A stretch of 49,967 nucleotides of DNA from a virus. The notes below the pieces were generated by a model. The model was not told the DNA's origin and searched no databases. It was given only the letters and a program-made list of their open reading frames with translations. Every line of letters starts with the position of its first letter. The first letter of the stretch is position 1. Position numbers and translations under genes: made by a program. Where the stretch lies: positions 1 to 49,967 of the IMG/VR virus record IMGVR_UViG_3300047320_000137, one strand, 5' to 3'. Below are positions 39,859 through 48,154 of the stretch, piece after piece.

Positions 39859-40080
39859 ATGTCCTACTCCCCCGCCTCCACACGAATATTCGTTGAGTTA
39901 GTATTCGACTCAACTGGTTCCAACCTTATTAGCCCAGGTTCTATGTCTCATACCTACGGTTACGACGGATCTAGTAACCTTACTACCGATACCGTAACAG
40001 ATAATTCTGGTACCTGGATCAAAACTTATACCTATTCCGGCACGACGTTGACCGGTGAAAGCGCGTGGGTGAAGCAATGA
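39859..40080 (+). CDS. Small fibre-type protein
   Basis: A 73-residue Tyr/Thr/Ser-rich protein with the look of a single beta domain (TYTYSGTTLTGESAWVKQ). Its stop codon overlaps the start of the SGNH hydrolase gene (ATGA), so the two are made together. It may be a small adaptor for that enzyme. No family is recognised. Confidence 0.7.
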   Translation: MSYSPASTRIFVELVFDSTGSNLISPGSMSHTYGYDGSSNLTTDTVTDNSGTWIKTYTYSGTTLTGESAWVKQ

Positions 40081-41363
40081 GCGTAAGTTTTGGTGATTTC
40101 AAAAAGCTAGCCAAGTTAGCGAATTTGGGCAGTAGTGGCGGTTCTTCTACTCCGAGTGGTCAAACTGTGCGTAATATTGCCACACGTTGCCGTAACAATT
40201 ATCAGACATTTGCTACTGCTGCTAGAGGTATTAGAAGCCGTACGTACCATATTAATATGGGCGATGATATTCAGTCATCAGATGGAATTCAGGTTGTAGT
40301 TGCAAACTGGCTTGCAAACAACATCGGTGAAACTGCTACAAGTGTAACTAGCACCGAATATATTTCTATTGAATACCCTATTGGTATTTTTACGATTGCA
40401 ACCTGGAGCAATGTAACAGGCGTTGCATCGTCTCAGTCTGCACCATGTCCTGGTGGCCAGGAAATAAAGACAGATTTTATTAAAGTGGCTATCCCAAAAG
40501 GGGCTGGGTTTTTCGTAAACCATATCGCTACGTACCCTTCTGCTATTAACCCGCCTGTATCTTCGACGGGAACTACGTCGCTGGCAGAACCAGCAGTATC
40601 ATATTACTGGACGGATGCACAGCTTACAGCGTTGACTACTGACATTCGTGCATTCTTGACAGGTACTACCTTATCAGGTGGTCAAACAACAGGCGGTGCG
40701 TTCGCACAATTCCCGGTAGCTATTCTCGGTAAGTCATCTGTACCGAGCGTTATAATCTATGGAGATAGCCGAGCTTCGGGACGTTCAGATGGTACAGCAG
40801 CTACTGCTGCATGTGATTTCGGATACTGGGGCATTGGAGAAATTGCCCGTTCTATTGGACACGCACTTCCCTATACTAATTTTGGTTGTGAAACAGATAC
40901 GATTCAAAATTTTAATGCTCAGCATACGTTCCGTGCAAGAATTGCGCAGTATCACCAATACGTTCACTTTGAATATGGTATTAACGACTTGACAGCTGGT
41001 CGTACTGCTGCAGTAATCTCAGCAGCTTTGGCTAGTGCGTATGCCCTCTTCCCATCACAAAAAGTTTCACAGTCGACTATTCCGCCTGTTACGACTTCTA
41101 CAGATGTATGGGTCACAACTGCTAACCAAACTGTAGTAGCGTCGAATCCTCAACGCACTGCTTTGAATGACATCATTAGAACAAAACCGGCTCCTTTGTG
41201 GAATTACTTTGAAATAGCAGATGTGTTTGAAACCTCTCGTAATAGTGGTATCTGGAACATTCTAAACGGTCAGGCGTTGACAGGTGATGGTACGCATGAA
41301 ACTCCTATTGGATATCAATTAATCCAAACATCGGGTGCTATTAACACGGCACTTTTTACTTAA
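40077..41363 (+). CDS. SGNH-fold hydrolase, probable tail-associated esterase
   Basis: A 428-residue protein from ATG 40077 (ATGA overlap; the GTG at 40065 is a less likely start). It has the SGNH blocks: IIYGDSRASG with Ser231, Gly270 (NFGCETD), Asn303 (YGINDL) and Asp404-x-x-His407 (GDGTHETP). Such enzymes remove acetyl or other ester groups from polysaccharides. In a phage spike region it probably deacetylates host capsule or O-antigen. The N-terminal 220 residues have fibre-like beta sequence and would attach it to the tail. No signal peptide, as expected for virion-borne enzymes. Confidence 0.85.
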   Translation: MSVSFGDFKKLAKLANLGSSGGSSTPSGQTVRNIATRCRNNYQTFATAARGIRSRTYHINMGDDIQSSDGIQVVVANWLANNIGETATSVTSTEYISIEYPIGIFTIATWSNVTGVASSQSAPCPGGQEIKTDFIKVAIPKGAGFFVNHIATYPSAINPPVSSTGTTSLAEPAVSYYWTDAQLTALTTDIRAFLTGTTLSGGQTTGGAFAQFPVAILGKSSVPSVIIYGDSRASGRSDGTAATAACDFGYWGIGEIARSIGHALPYTNFGCETDTIQNFNAQHTFRARIAQYHQYVHFEYGINDLTAGRTAAVISAALASAYALFPSQKVSQSTIPPVTTSTDVWVTTANQTVVASNPQRTALNDIIRTKPAPLWNYFEIADVFETSRNSGIWNILNGQALTGDGTHETPIGYQLIQTSGAINTALFT

Positions 41364-41373
41364 CAACAGAACC

Positions 41374-42057
41374 ATGAGCCTAGTAACCTTAAACACTGTC
41401 AGATATCTTACCGCTGACGACGTATACCATTACACAGTGGACAATCGTCCCCTCCAGGATTTGGCATCGAATGATGTTCTGCTCCAAGCTGGGCTTGACA
41501 TTCTTGCAGCTTCTATTTCTGCAGGCGGTGTTACCTCACAAGACTTCATTGCAGGAACAGACTTTACAGTCAATGTAACGACTTCGCTTACACTTAGTAG
41601 CGCCCCGGCAACCATCAACTCCTTGTGGATCTTTTTCGACGGTGTCTACCAAAACGTTACAACCTACACGTTGAACGGTAACGTCGTTACTTTTGGCTCA
41701 GTTATTCCAACAGGGGTTAGTTCCGTTGAAATCAAGTGGTCAAATGCAGGATCCGTAAACGCATTCTCTACTACTTCAGTACTTACAGTGGGTGATGCTA
41801 ATTCTACCCTTCCAGTAGCTCGGGATACTGTTGTCGTGTTCAACGCCCCAATCACTGCAAATCGTACTGCAACGTTGTCGACAAGTTCGACTCAGGGATT
41901 TAAGGTCAGAGTAGTTCGTAGCGCATCCGCAACCGGAGAATTTTCAATTACCGTTTCTAACGGCACGGGTCTAAAGATCCTCAATTCGATAAGCACCTGG
42001 GCTGATTTCATCTATACAGGCACTGCCTGGATCGAAACGGCCAGCGGAAGCCTGTAG
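41374..42057 (+). CDS. Tail fibre/spike protein with DNRPLQDL-type N-terminus
   Basis: A 227-residue protein from ATG 41374 (the GTG at 41335 lies inside the preceding gene). The N-terminus contains YHYTVDNRPLQDLASND, a motif seen at the start of many phage fibre proteins. It is followed by NSLWIFFDGVYQNVTTYTL and a beta-prism segment (GLKILNSISTWADFIYTG). It resembles the domain in the proteins at 17957 and 31177, suggesting it is part of a fibre attachment assembly. No catalytic motif. Confidence 0.75.
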   Translation: MSLVTLNTVRYLTADDVYHYTVDNRPLQDLASNDVLLQAGLDILAASISAGGVTSQDFIAGTDFTVNVTTSLTLSSAPATINSLWIFFDGVYQNVTTYTLNGNVVTFGSVIPTGVSSVEIKWSNAGSVNAFSTTSVLTVGDANSTLPVARDTVVVFNAPITANRTATLSTSSTQGFKVRVVRSASATGEFSITVSNGTGLKILNSISTWADFIYTGTAWIETASGSL

Positions 42058-42059
42058 TC

Positions 42060-42066
42060 TAAAATA
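42060..42066 (+). promoter_or_regulatory. TAAAATA motif before the fibre gene at 42107
   Basis: CTAAAATATAGC, 40 nt before the ATG. Immediately after it a short G/C hairpin (GGGC CTAAA GCCC, about 42072-42084) and a T-rich stretch follow, which may act as a weak attenuator. Confidence 0.45.
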
Positions 42067-42106
42067 TAGCGGGGCCTAAAGCCCTTTCTCTTTTTAGGAA
42101 ATACAA

Positions 42107-42739
42107 ATGACTTTCAATTATGTACAAAGCTTCCCGAACGACGAACTTGGAACAGTAGTTTTCACAGGCAGTTCTGCAGGGGCTTACACCCTTGGAGACG
42201 CTCATGCTACTCCTGGTATCAAAGTTGTTCTGAAGAATCAAGGAACTGGCGTTGTTACGGTTTCAACGTCGAATAGCCAAACGATTGACGGAGCTTCAAC
42301 GTATCAACTGGTTAACCAATACCAGGAAGTAACGTTTCAAAGTGACGGCACTAACTGGATGGTTATCGCTCATGTAGCTTCGGTAGCGTCTACAGTTGCT
42401 ATCGCTCCGGTTAACCTCACTGCACAAGCTGCAGCTATCAATGCTACTACGCTTTACGCTGCGCCCGCTGCTGGTATGTATCGTGTTTCTGTTGACGGTA
42501 TCGTCACTACGGTCGGTACTGCTGGTACGCTAGGCATCACCATCGCAAGTAACAACGGCGTTGCAGCACTAAGCCAAACGTCTGGTACCGCAAACCTTAC
42601 GGTTCTAGGTGCAGAGATTTCGACTGAATTCACGCTTTACTCGGCTGCTGGCCAGAACATTACCTACGCAACGGCTCTAGCTGGCGCAACGGGTACTCCT
42701 GCTTATGCACTGCGTATTCGTGTTTCGTACCTTGGTTAA
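42107..42739 (+). CDS. Fibre-type protein
   Basis: A 210-residue protein. The first half has a beta-prism fibre domain (TIDGASTYQLVNQYQEVTFQ, SDGTNW), found in several phage fibres. The second half (about 95-210) is Ala/Thr/Gly-rich with a regular beta character (GMYRVSVDGIVTTVG). It is well preceded by a ribosome site (AGGAAA) and followed by a terminator. Possibly a small fibre that joins with the downstream tailspike. Confidence 0.75.
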   Translation: MTFNYVQSFPNDELGTVVFTGSSAGAYTLGDAHATPGIKVVLKNQGTGVVTVSTSNSQTIDGASTYQLVNQYQEVTFQSDGTNWMVIAHVASVASTVAIAPVNLTAQAAAINATTLYAAPAAGMYRVSVDGIVTTVGTAGTLGITIASNNGVAALSQTSGTANLTVLGAEISTEFTLYSAAGQNITYATALAGATGTPAYALRIRVSYLG

Positions 42740-42756
42740 GATTTAACTGTTTAAAT

Positions 42757-42784
42757 AAGGCCGGGCTTAGTCCCGGCTTTTTCG
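42757..42784 (+). terminator. Rho-independent terminator
   Basis: GCCGGG (42760-42765) pairs with CCCGGC (42772-42777), followed by a T-run. It separates the fibre gene from the tailspike gene, and a TAAAATA motif follows 14 nt later. Confidence 0.85.
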
Positions 42785-42797
42785 TTTCTGACTCCAT

Positions 42798-42804
42798 TAA
42801 AATA
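42798..42804 (+). promoter_or_regulatory. TAAAATA motif before the tailspike gene
   Basis: TTAAAATAAGAGTC, 21 nt before ATG 42826 and directly after a terminator, where a new promoter would be expected. It shares TAAAATAAGAG with the site at 39828. Confidence 0.55.
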
Positions 42805-42825
42805 AGAGTCTAACCTTACAATAAC

Positions 42826-44529
42826 ATGGCTACTTTTCCTGGTTCAAAACTCATTAAATTCACAGCGTCCCTACTTGGTATAGGCGGCGTTGATAGATCC
42901 CTGCATGAAAAACTTTCAGATCACATCAGTGTTGGAGATTTTGGAGCGAAGGGGAATGGCACCGCTGATGATACAAATGCTTTCAAAGCAGCAGTTGCTT
43001 ATGTACAAAACATAGTCACTACACAAAACTCTGGATATCCTACTCCTTCAATCATGATCCCGTCGGGTATTTACAAGCTCACGGACACGATCAACATCTT
43101 TCCTTGGACACGTTTCATGTCAGAAGGAAGCGTGACCTTGGACTTCTCAGGTCTTGTTGATACTTCAAAGAACGGTATCGTTTGCAGAAATGAACAGACT
43201 ACGATTCCTCTTGGTAACATGAAGTTTGGTACGAAGAGTTCGTTCCTGAATGGAACACGTGGAACTATCTGTATTCAAGGTCCGGGCAAAGCTACATCGA
43301 CGGGTTGGGGCATCGTAGTAGGCAACACTACAACCTCGTCTAGTCCTATCCGTGACACTGGCGGAGAAGGCGTTATCGTTACTGGCTGGAGAGGTGCGTT
43401 AAAGTATGATCCGATCAATACCTACCTGATCACATGGAAGGATTGCCGCTTCGAACAGAATCAAAATGAAAGCGTTTACGTAAGCTTGGCTTCCGGCTCG
43501 GTTATGAACAGTGGTGAGCGTATGACGTTCATCAACTGTACATTCGCAGCGGCTTCTAATGCTCTGTACCACAACTGCGACGGCTTTAACTACGAATTCA
43601 TCGGGTGCTCATTTGACTATCACACAGTCCCGTTCCTGTTCGGTCCTCAAGGTCGCTACACAAGCCTTAAAGTTACTAACGCTCACATCGAAGCCTTTGA
43701 CGGTGCAGTTGTCGACGCTTCCGGTTCAGGCCAATATGTGGAAGTAATCTTTAGCGCTGTGGAAATCTTGCCTACGGCATACGTTAACACGTCAACCGTA
43801 GTATGCTCACCAAGCCGTACGTTGTTCAAAGGTAATTCTGCCAATACAATGCGTCTCGCTATTAATGGCATGAATCTTCTTTACACGATTCGTCCTTACT
43901 TGGCTGATACGCCTATCATTGATGACAACGTTCAACTCGTAGGGCTTAATGGCGTTATGTTCCGTTCATGGTACGGGGTTCTTTCACGCTCGAAGTCACT
44001 TGGTCGAGACTACGGCTTCACAGCGAATACCTTAGGTACAAGCGCTGACGCACTTACATATTGGGTTAGAGATACTGGGACTGGCGTTATCGTAAGCGTT
44101 GATGTGCGTGACATTCAGACCTCTACACTAGGTCAATCATTACACTTGCATGGCACAGATGCAAGCCTGTCAACCATTACGTTCCACACGGTTGATACGT
44201 TTGTGTGTACTCCGGGACAGATCTTCTATCCTAACTGCGACGTGTACGCTGATGGAACTACAGGTAACCTTGGCGTTCGTGTGTTTGTACGTTTCTATGA
44301 CTACTCAGGCGCTCTCGTTACACCTACGTCAGACTTTGGAACTACATATCTACTTTCTGACTTATACGCTGACGCATCGGTTCCTACCTTCTCTTCAGGC
44401 AGAACAAGAGCTGTGGCTATCAATGGCGGTATTGTGATTGCCCCGCCTTTCGCAGCTACATGCAGAGTCTACTTGACGGTTTCTCAATTCTTGGGCGACG
44501 TTTATATCAAGAACGTACGAGCTACCTAA
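42826..44529 (+). CDS. Tailspike with pectate-lyase-type N-terminal beta-helix
   Basis: A 567-residue protein. The segment HISVGDFGAKGNGTADDTNAF (about 31-51) is the signature of the pectate-lyase-3-type beta-helix start found in tailspike depolymerases, followed by IPSGIYKLTDTI. The middle is a right-handed beta-helix-like stretch (EFIGCSFDYHTVPFLF, IEAFDGAV). The C-terminus is beta-rich (RVYLTVSQFLG), suited to trimerisation or binding. It likely cleaves or binds host surface polysaccharide. Its own promoter-like motif suggests separate expression. No catalytic triad can be assigned by sequence alone. Confidence 0.88.
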   Translation: MATFPGSKLIKFTASLLGIGGVDRSLHEKLSDHISVGDFGAKGNGTADDTNAFKAAVAYVQNIVTTQNSGYPTPSIMIPSGIYKLTDTINIFPWTRFMSEGSVTLDFSGLVDTSKNGIVCRNEQTTIPLGNMKFGTKSSFLNGTRGTICIQGPGKATSTGWGIVVGNTTTSSSPIRDTGGEGVIVTGWRGALKYDPINTYLITWKDCRFEQNQNESVYVSLASGSVMNSGERMTFINCTFAAASNALYHNCDGFNYEFIGCSFDYHTVPFLFGPQGRYTSLKVTNAHIEAFDGAVVDASGSGQYVEVIFSAVEILPTAYVNTSTVVCSPSRTLFKGNSANTMRLAINGMNLLYTIRPYLADTPIIDDNVQLVGLNGVMFRSWYGVLSRSKSLGRDYGFTANTLGTSADALTYWVRDTGTGVIVSVDVRDIQTSTLGQSLHLHGTDASLSTITFHTVDTFVCTPGQIFYPNCDVYADGTTGNLGVRVFVRFYDYSGALVTPTSDFGTTYLLSDLYADASVPTFSSGRTRAVAINGGIVIAPPFAATCRVYLTVSQFLGDVYIKNVRAT

Positions 44530-44541
44530 CTTCAACAAGCT

Positions 44542-44572
44542 AAAAAAAGCCAGGCGATAAACCTGGCTTTTT
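44542..44572. terminator. Bidirectional rho-independent terminator
   Basis: GCCAGG (44549-44554) pairs with CCTGGC (44562-44567), with A-run and T-run on opposite sides. It serves the tailspike gene (plus) and the 182-residue gene (minus), which converge here. Confidence 0.9.
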
Positions 44573-44577
44573 CATTA

Positions 44578-45126
44578 CTACCCTTTGTCTCTGATACGAT
44601 CAATCTTCGGCTTTAACTCGGAGCCAAGCCTCACAATTTCAGCAATGTCTGAAGCTATACTGAAGAAAGGATTTGCTTGCTTTTGTAATTCAACAAGCTG
44701 CGCCTGAGCAGTGCTTTGGACGTCGACCTCGACCGGCTTTGTAACCTGCTGCACCGATGTAGAGTTTTGGACAACTCTAGGTTGAGGCTGTACCGTCTGT
44801 CTAGATGGCTCAATTCGGTAGGATACAGGCGGCACTGCTTTAGGAGACTCAGCTTTAACCGGTGCTTTATCCTCATTCTCTCCTTGTTCAAGGTCATCCA
44901 GAATCTGTCTTGCCTTGTTGGCAGTTGTCGTTTCAAAAGTAAGCTCCCCATCAAACTCAGGATTGCTGAGAGTAACCTTCACCCTATCTTCGTAATACTG
45001 AAACAGAACATCAAACTCGATTTTCAGAGTTGTAGTCTCTGCGTCCTCATCCAGCACTTCATCTTTCTTCCTGTACTTATCAGGATCATCAACATTATCA
45101 TGCCAATGACGATTGTTGTACGACAT
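44578..45126 (-). CDS. Unrecognised Gln/Pro-rich protein
   Basis: A 182-residue protein. I set its start at ATG 45126: the ribosome site GGAG is 8 nt upstream, whereas the TTG at 45132 would be only 2 nt away. The first 80 residues are acidic (LDEDAETTTLKIEFD, then YYEDRVKVTL). The middle is low-complexity Pro/Val/Gln-rich and probably disordered. The C-terminal end is helical (FFSIASDIAEIVRLGSELK). No known family. It is the last gene of the right-hand minus-strand unit, after a terminator, so its expression may need read-through. Confidence 0.7.
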   Translation of the reverse strand: MSYNNRHWHDNVDDPDKYRKKDEVLDEDAETTTLKIEFDVLFQYYEDRVKVTLSNPEFDGELTFETTTANKARQILDDLEQGENEDKAPVKAESPKAVPPVSYRIEPSRQTVQPQPRVVQNSTSVQQVTKPVEVDVQSTAQAQLVELQKQANPFFSIASDIAEIVRLGSELKPKIDRIRDKG

Positions 45127-45138
45127 CTTCAAAACTCC

Positions 45139-45160
45139 AAAAAGCCCGACTAAGCGGGCT
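45139..45160 (-). terminator. Terminator after the dUTPase gene
   Basis: On the minus strand AGCCCG pairs with CGGGCT across a short TTAGT-type loop, with a T-run after it that merges into the ribosome site of the next gene. Confidence 0.75.
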
Positions 45161-45180
45161 AATTTCTAGTTACCTACGAA

Positions 45181-45924
45181 TTACAAAGCATCGTCGAATT
45201 CCCGGATTTCCCAGGCAGTTCGATATACTTCTGCGTACTGTGCTTCAAGCTTAGCTGTAAGCTGTTCTTTAAAATCCTCAGCCTTAGGATTAAGCGAAGC
45301 CGCGTTCTCTGCAAGCCAAACGTTATCTTCGACACCGAACCAGTTCTTGATGTAGAACTCAGGATTAGCCAAGCGTCCTACTTCGTTGACACCTTTCTTA
45401 TACCCGTTTTTCCAGCGAAGTTGATTCAGGCAAACCTTGCCGATGAACAGGGTATAAAACTGAGGAATGGTCAGGCCGAGCTTCCAGATGTTTGAGATGA
45501 AAATGTCAAGTACATTTGCGAAGTAAGAGGGATCACGACCTTCCAAATTATAATTAAGCACAGCTCGGATAAATGCTTTGAACCCGCGCTTGACCCGATC
45601 TACATTCATCGCTCCTTCTACAAAGTCATACTCCTTTTCATCCTGGATTGCATAGTTAATCTGCTGGATGAAGTCTTCTTCGTAGCCATGAGCCATGATT
45701 TCACTAAACAAGAAGTGGCCTACATCAACAAGTTCCAGCTTGACTTGATCCCAGTCAATCACACGATCAGTAGCACGCCACCATTCCCAGTTCAAATGGT
45801 TGAAAGCCTCAGTAGCTTCGGTGAACATTGCATCACAATAGTTCCAGCCTTTCTCTTTCCATTCAGGACTGAGTTTGAGGTTGAGTTCGTTTTGTACTTC
45901 GAGGAATTTAGCTGCGATAGTCAT
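45181..45924 (-). CDS. Dimeric-type dUTPase / all-alpha NTP pyrophosphohydrolase
   Basis: A 247-residue protein with the metal-binding motif of the all-alpha NTP pyrophosphohydrolases: Glu36 and Glu39 in FTEATEAFNHL, followed by the NWEWW segment and Glu64 and Asp67 in LELVDVGHFLF. In the dimeric dUTPase group these residues bind magnesium to split dUTP into dUMP and pyrophosphate, protecting phage DNA from uracil. The length is usual for the phage form. It is placed in the right-hand minus-strand block, just upstream of a terminator. The exact nucleotide preference cannot be read from the sequence. Confidence 0.8.
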   Translation of the reverse strand: MTIAAKFLEVQNELNLKLSPEWKEKGWNYCDAMFTEATEAFNHLNWEWWRATDRVIDWDQVKLELVDVGHFLFSEIMAHGYEEDFIQQINYAIQDEKEYDFVEGAMNVDRVKRGFKAFIRAVLNYNLEGRDPSYFANVLDIFISNIWKLGLTIPQFYTLFIGKVCLNQLRWKNGYKKGVNEVGRLANPEFYIKNWFGVEDNVWLAENAASLNPKAEDFKEQLTAKLEAQYAEVYRTAWEIREFDDAL

Positions 45925-45927
45925 TGT

Positions 45928-46527
45928 TTATTTACCGTCTTCAGAAATGTATTGAATTGATTCTTGGGGCATGCCTTCATCCCACACTACTTTTTTTACG
46001 TTGGTAAGAGTTGTTTCTGACAAGCTCTGGTTTTGCGGCAATCCGGCAGTAGGATAAGTTACGCAAGTTTTACCAACACAGGTTGTAGTAAAGCTAAGGT
46101 CAGGCTGTTTTATACCACCGATCAGAGGTCCAGTCGTATCGTAGACTACGCCTGGCTGATACGGAGGATAAGACGGTTGCGGATAAACCGGATACTGCGG
46201 TTGTACAGAGATTTTGCCGATTTCCGTCTGGATTTGACTTAGCTCTGAATCGATGTTACTGAGGAGCTGAAGCACGAAATTCTTTGTAGTAGCGTCGGTT
46301 ACGATGCTGAGCAACGTTTTATACTCTGCAATCTTTTTCTTTAGCTCAGTAAGGCGTTGTTGAGCAGTAAGAGAAGGCGCAGAAGGAAACAACGTAGAAG
46401 CTACGTTTACGTTTTGAAGAACATCGTTTATAGCGTTGGCGTTAGCTCCGATGCTCATAGTTTGTTTAGGAATGAATCCTCCAGTTATAGTACCATCTGG
46501 GTGTTGTGTAAGTCTTCGTTCGTTCAT
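45928..46527 (-). CDS. Unrecognised protein with coiled coil
   Basis: A 199-residue protein. Residues about 55-105 form a likely coiled coil (LTELKKKIAEYKTLLSIV, then LSNIDSELSQIQTEI). A Pro/Tyr-rich tract follows (PQYPVYPQPSYPPYQP), and a C-terminal part carries two Cys in TTCVGKTCVTYP that could make a disulfide. No known family. It has only a 3-bp gap to the upstream and downstream genes, within the minus-strand operon. Confidence 0.65.
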   Translation of the reverse strand: MNERRLTQHPDGTITGGFIPKQTMSIGANANAINDVLQNVNVASTLFPSAPSLTAQQRLTELKKKIAEYKTLLSIVTDATTKNFVLQLLSNIDSELSQIQTEIGKISVQPQYPVYPQPSYPPYQPGVVYDTTGPLIGGIKQPDLSFTTTCVGKTCVTYPTAGLPQNQSLSETTLTNVKKVVWDEGMPQESIQYISEDGK

Positions 46528-46530
46528 TGC

Positions 46531-46818
46531 TTATCCGTATTTCTTTTTCAGTTCTTCGTACTGAGCTCGTTGTACTTTCTCACTGTATTCTGCCTGTTTC
46601 TTTTCAACGACTAGCCGATTGGCATACTCTTCATCGGTTTCTTCACGAGTTGCGTAGATTTTGAATTCATAGTCGCCTTCAATCCAAGTATCAAACTCGG
46701 CTTTTTCACCATACTTTTCAATGAGATTTTCTATGAACTTTTTTAGGTTTCCGAGAGAACCTTCCATATCGTATCTAGAGATACCTTCTACACATTTGTT
46801 AACCATTTGTTTAGTCAT
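46531..46818 (-). CDS. Unrecognised small charged protein
   Basis: A 95-residue protein of charged, helical nature (GNLKKFIENLIEKYGEKAEF, then EEYANRLVVEKKQAEYSEK). It overlaps the HNH gene by 8 bp at its start. Without a recognised motif, a regulatory or small structural role is equally possible. The overlap means the HNH gene interrupts the operon tightly. Confidence 0.65.
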   Translation of the reverse strand: MTKQMVNKCVEGISRYDMEGSLGNLKKFIENLIEKYGEKAEFDTWIEGDYEFKIYATREETDEEYANRLVVEKKQAEYSEKVQRAQYEELKKKYG

Positions 46819-47497
46819 TATAAAGTGAATACCCTTCTGCTATTTTTGATTTACCAGACTCTAGTCTGTGAAATAAGTTTCGATTCAAATTGTACTCTTT
46901 TATAAAAGCACGTCTATTTGTGCCACGATAGACTGCTCCAGTAGCCACATGTATAACTGAATAAGCCTTTACCATTTCAGGAATACGTCTAGCTATCATC
47001 TCCTGGGTATTCGTAAAACGATCTACAATAGAGCAACTTTCTGGACCGTATATTTTATTGCCAGGATTTTTAAGATCTTTATCAATTTGCATCCCTTCAG
47101 TCCATCCGCTGTCGGAAGCCCATTTAGCAAAGTTTTGAAAGCAATGCCAAGCGGGATCGACAGTGCATCCTCTATACGCGGGATAATTTTTAGAATCAGT
47201 ACATCGTTTAAACATACTGGTCCATGCATCATAAAGTTTGGGGTGGGTTTTATGCGAAAATACGCCTGACCCTATGTAACCAATACCACATATATTAGGC
47301 ACGTAATCATCTTTAAGGTTACCTCGGGTCAAAGTAGAACTGTGAACAGTCTTTTCGCTTCCCGTATTTAAGAAACGAATTTTAAGTCTGCGATTAACCG
47401 TATTGTTTTCAAGTATCAATATGTCACCACAAACCGTGTTCACAATTTCGCCTACTTTATAGGTTGTCCCGTGTCTATTGCCGTTTCCTATTGACAC
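46811..47497 (-). CDS. HNH-type homing endonuclease with a C-terminal NUMOD1-like motif
   Basis: A 228-residue protein when started at GTG 47497; the longer frame from TTG 47581 lies inside the upstream gene. It has the phage homing-enzyme pattern YDAWTSMFKRC, YRGCTVDPAWHCFQNFAKW, then MQIDKDLKNPGN and YGPESCSIV. The C-terminus (ATGAVYRGTNRRAFIKEYNL, then ESGKSKIAEGYSL) resembles a NUMOD1 DNA-recognition helix. The gene is wedged between its operon neighbours with overlaps at both ends (23 bp upstream, 8 bp downstream) and looks more AT-rich than they do, signs of insertion. Confidence 0.8.
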   Translation of the reverse strand: MSIGNGNRHGTTYKVGEIVNTVCGDILILENNTVNRRLKIRFLNTGSEKTVHSSTLTRGNLKDDYVPNICGIGYIGSGVFSHKTHPKLYDAWTSMFKRCTDSKNYPAYRGCTVDPAWHCFQNFAKWASDSGWTEGMQIDKDLKNPGNKIYGPESCSIVDRFTNTQEMIARRIPEMVKAYSVIHVATGAVYRGTNRRAFIKEYNLNRNLFHRLESGKSKIAEGYSLYND

Positions 47498-48089
47498 TTT
47501 CCGATTCTCCAAGCAAAGCCGCGTATGCTGCCAAATCAACGTACGAATCTCTATCGTACTTTCCAGCCCTACAACGTACAATCTTTAAACACATCAAAAA
47601 TGTCCACGCATCAGCCTCACTAAGCTCATGCCCAGTAATAGCGTTGAACACCTTTGCAATCTGCGCTGCAGTGCGCTCACCATCTTCTGCGTCACGCAAA
47701 GCTGCACGTTGCTTCATGGCACTGGAAGCTTCTTCGAGGAAGCCATGCGCTGATTGACGTTCAGGTTGAGGCTCTTTATTTAATTCATGAAGAAATGCTT
47801 TGGTTGCTTCATCAGGTACTTCAGAAGGGGGATAGCCAAACGGAGCATTAACTCCAGGAATAGGCGAAGGAACTGAGTTGGCTACATCCCAAAAAGCAGG
47901 TTTTGTATCCGACTCATTAATCTGGTCATTTCGAATATTCAACTTCGCTTCCATTCTCTTCATTTCTTCTTCAATCTGTTTTTGTTGTTCTGGCGTGAGC
48001 ATCGCTTCTGCGTGGTCAATCCTATCCATACCCGGCAGTCCCTTGGGGAAAAGAAGCTTTGCCAGTTGTTCTGCTGTTAAATTCGACAT
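47475..48089 (-). CDS. DUF6378-like domain protein
   Basis: A 204-residue protein. The C-terminal part has the pattern of DUF6378: VFNAITGHELSEADAWTFLM, then LKIVRCRAGKYDRDSYVDL and AYAALLG. The N-terminal 120 residues are acidic and mostly disordered or helical, with Pro-rich stretches. The function of the domain is not known to me, though it is frequent in phages near nucleotide-metabolism genes. Its 3' end overlaps the GTG start of the HNH gene. Confidence 0.7.
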   Translation of the reverse strand: MSNLTAEQLAKLLFPKGLPGMDRIDHAEAMLTPEQQKQIEEEMKRMEAKLNIRNDQINESDTKPAFWDVANSVPSPIPGVNAPFGYPPSEVPDEATKAFLHELNKEPQPERQSAHGFLEEASSAMKQRAALRDAEDGERTAAQIAKVFNAITGHELSEADAWTFLMCLKIVRCRAGKYDRDSYVDLAAYAALLGESESVNRKRQ

Positions 48090-48110
48090 TTGAGTCCACT
48101 ACTAAAAAGA

Positions 48111-48143
48111 TAAAAAGAGATTGTACTACATAGTCAATCTCTT
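48111..48143 (-). terminator. Rho-independent terminator after the DHH gene
   Basis: On the minus strand AAGAGATTG pairs with CAATCTCTT across an 11-base loop, followed by T's. It lies between the DHH phosphoesterase stop and the DUF6378-like gene. Confidence 0.8.
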
Positions 48144-48154
48144 GCAAACAACGA

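Noticed and set aside
10520-44529. Portal, major capsid, tail sheath or tube proteins
   Set aside because: No protein in the structural block shows their recognisable features, so I did not assign these names to unknown genes. They probably lie outside the window.
47498-47581. Longer N-terminus of the minus-strand HNH protein from TTG 47581
   Set aside because: The extension lies entirely inside the DUF6378-like gene in another frame. GTG 47497, with GGAAA upstream, is the better start.
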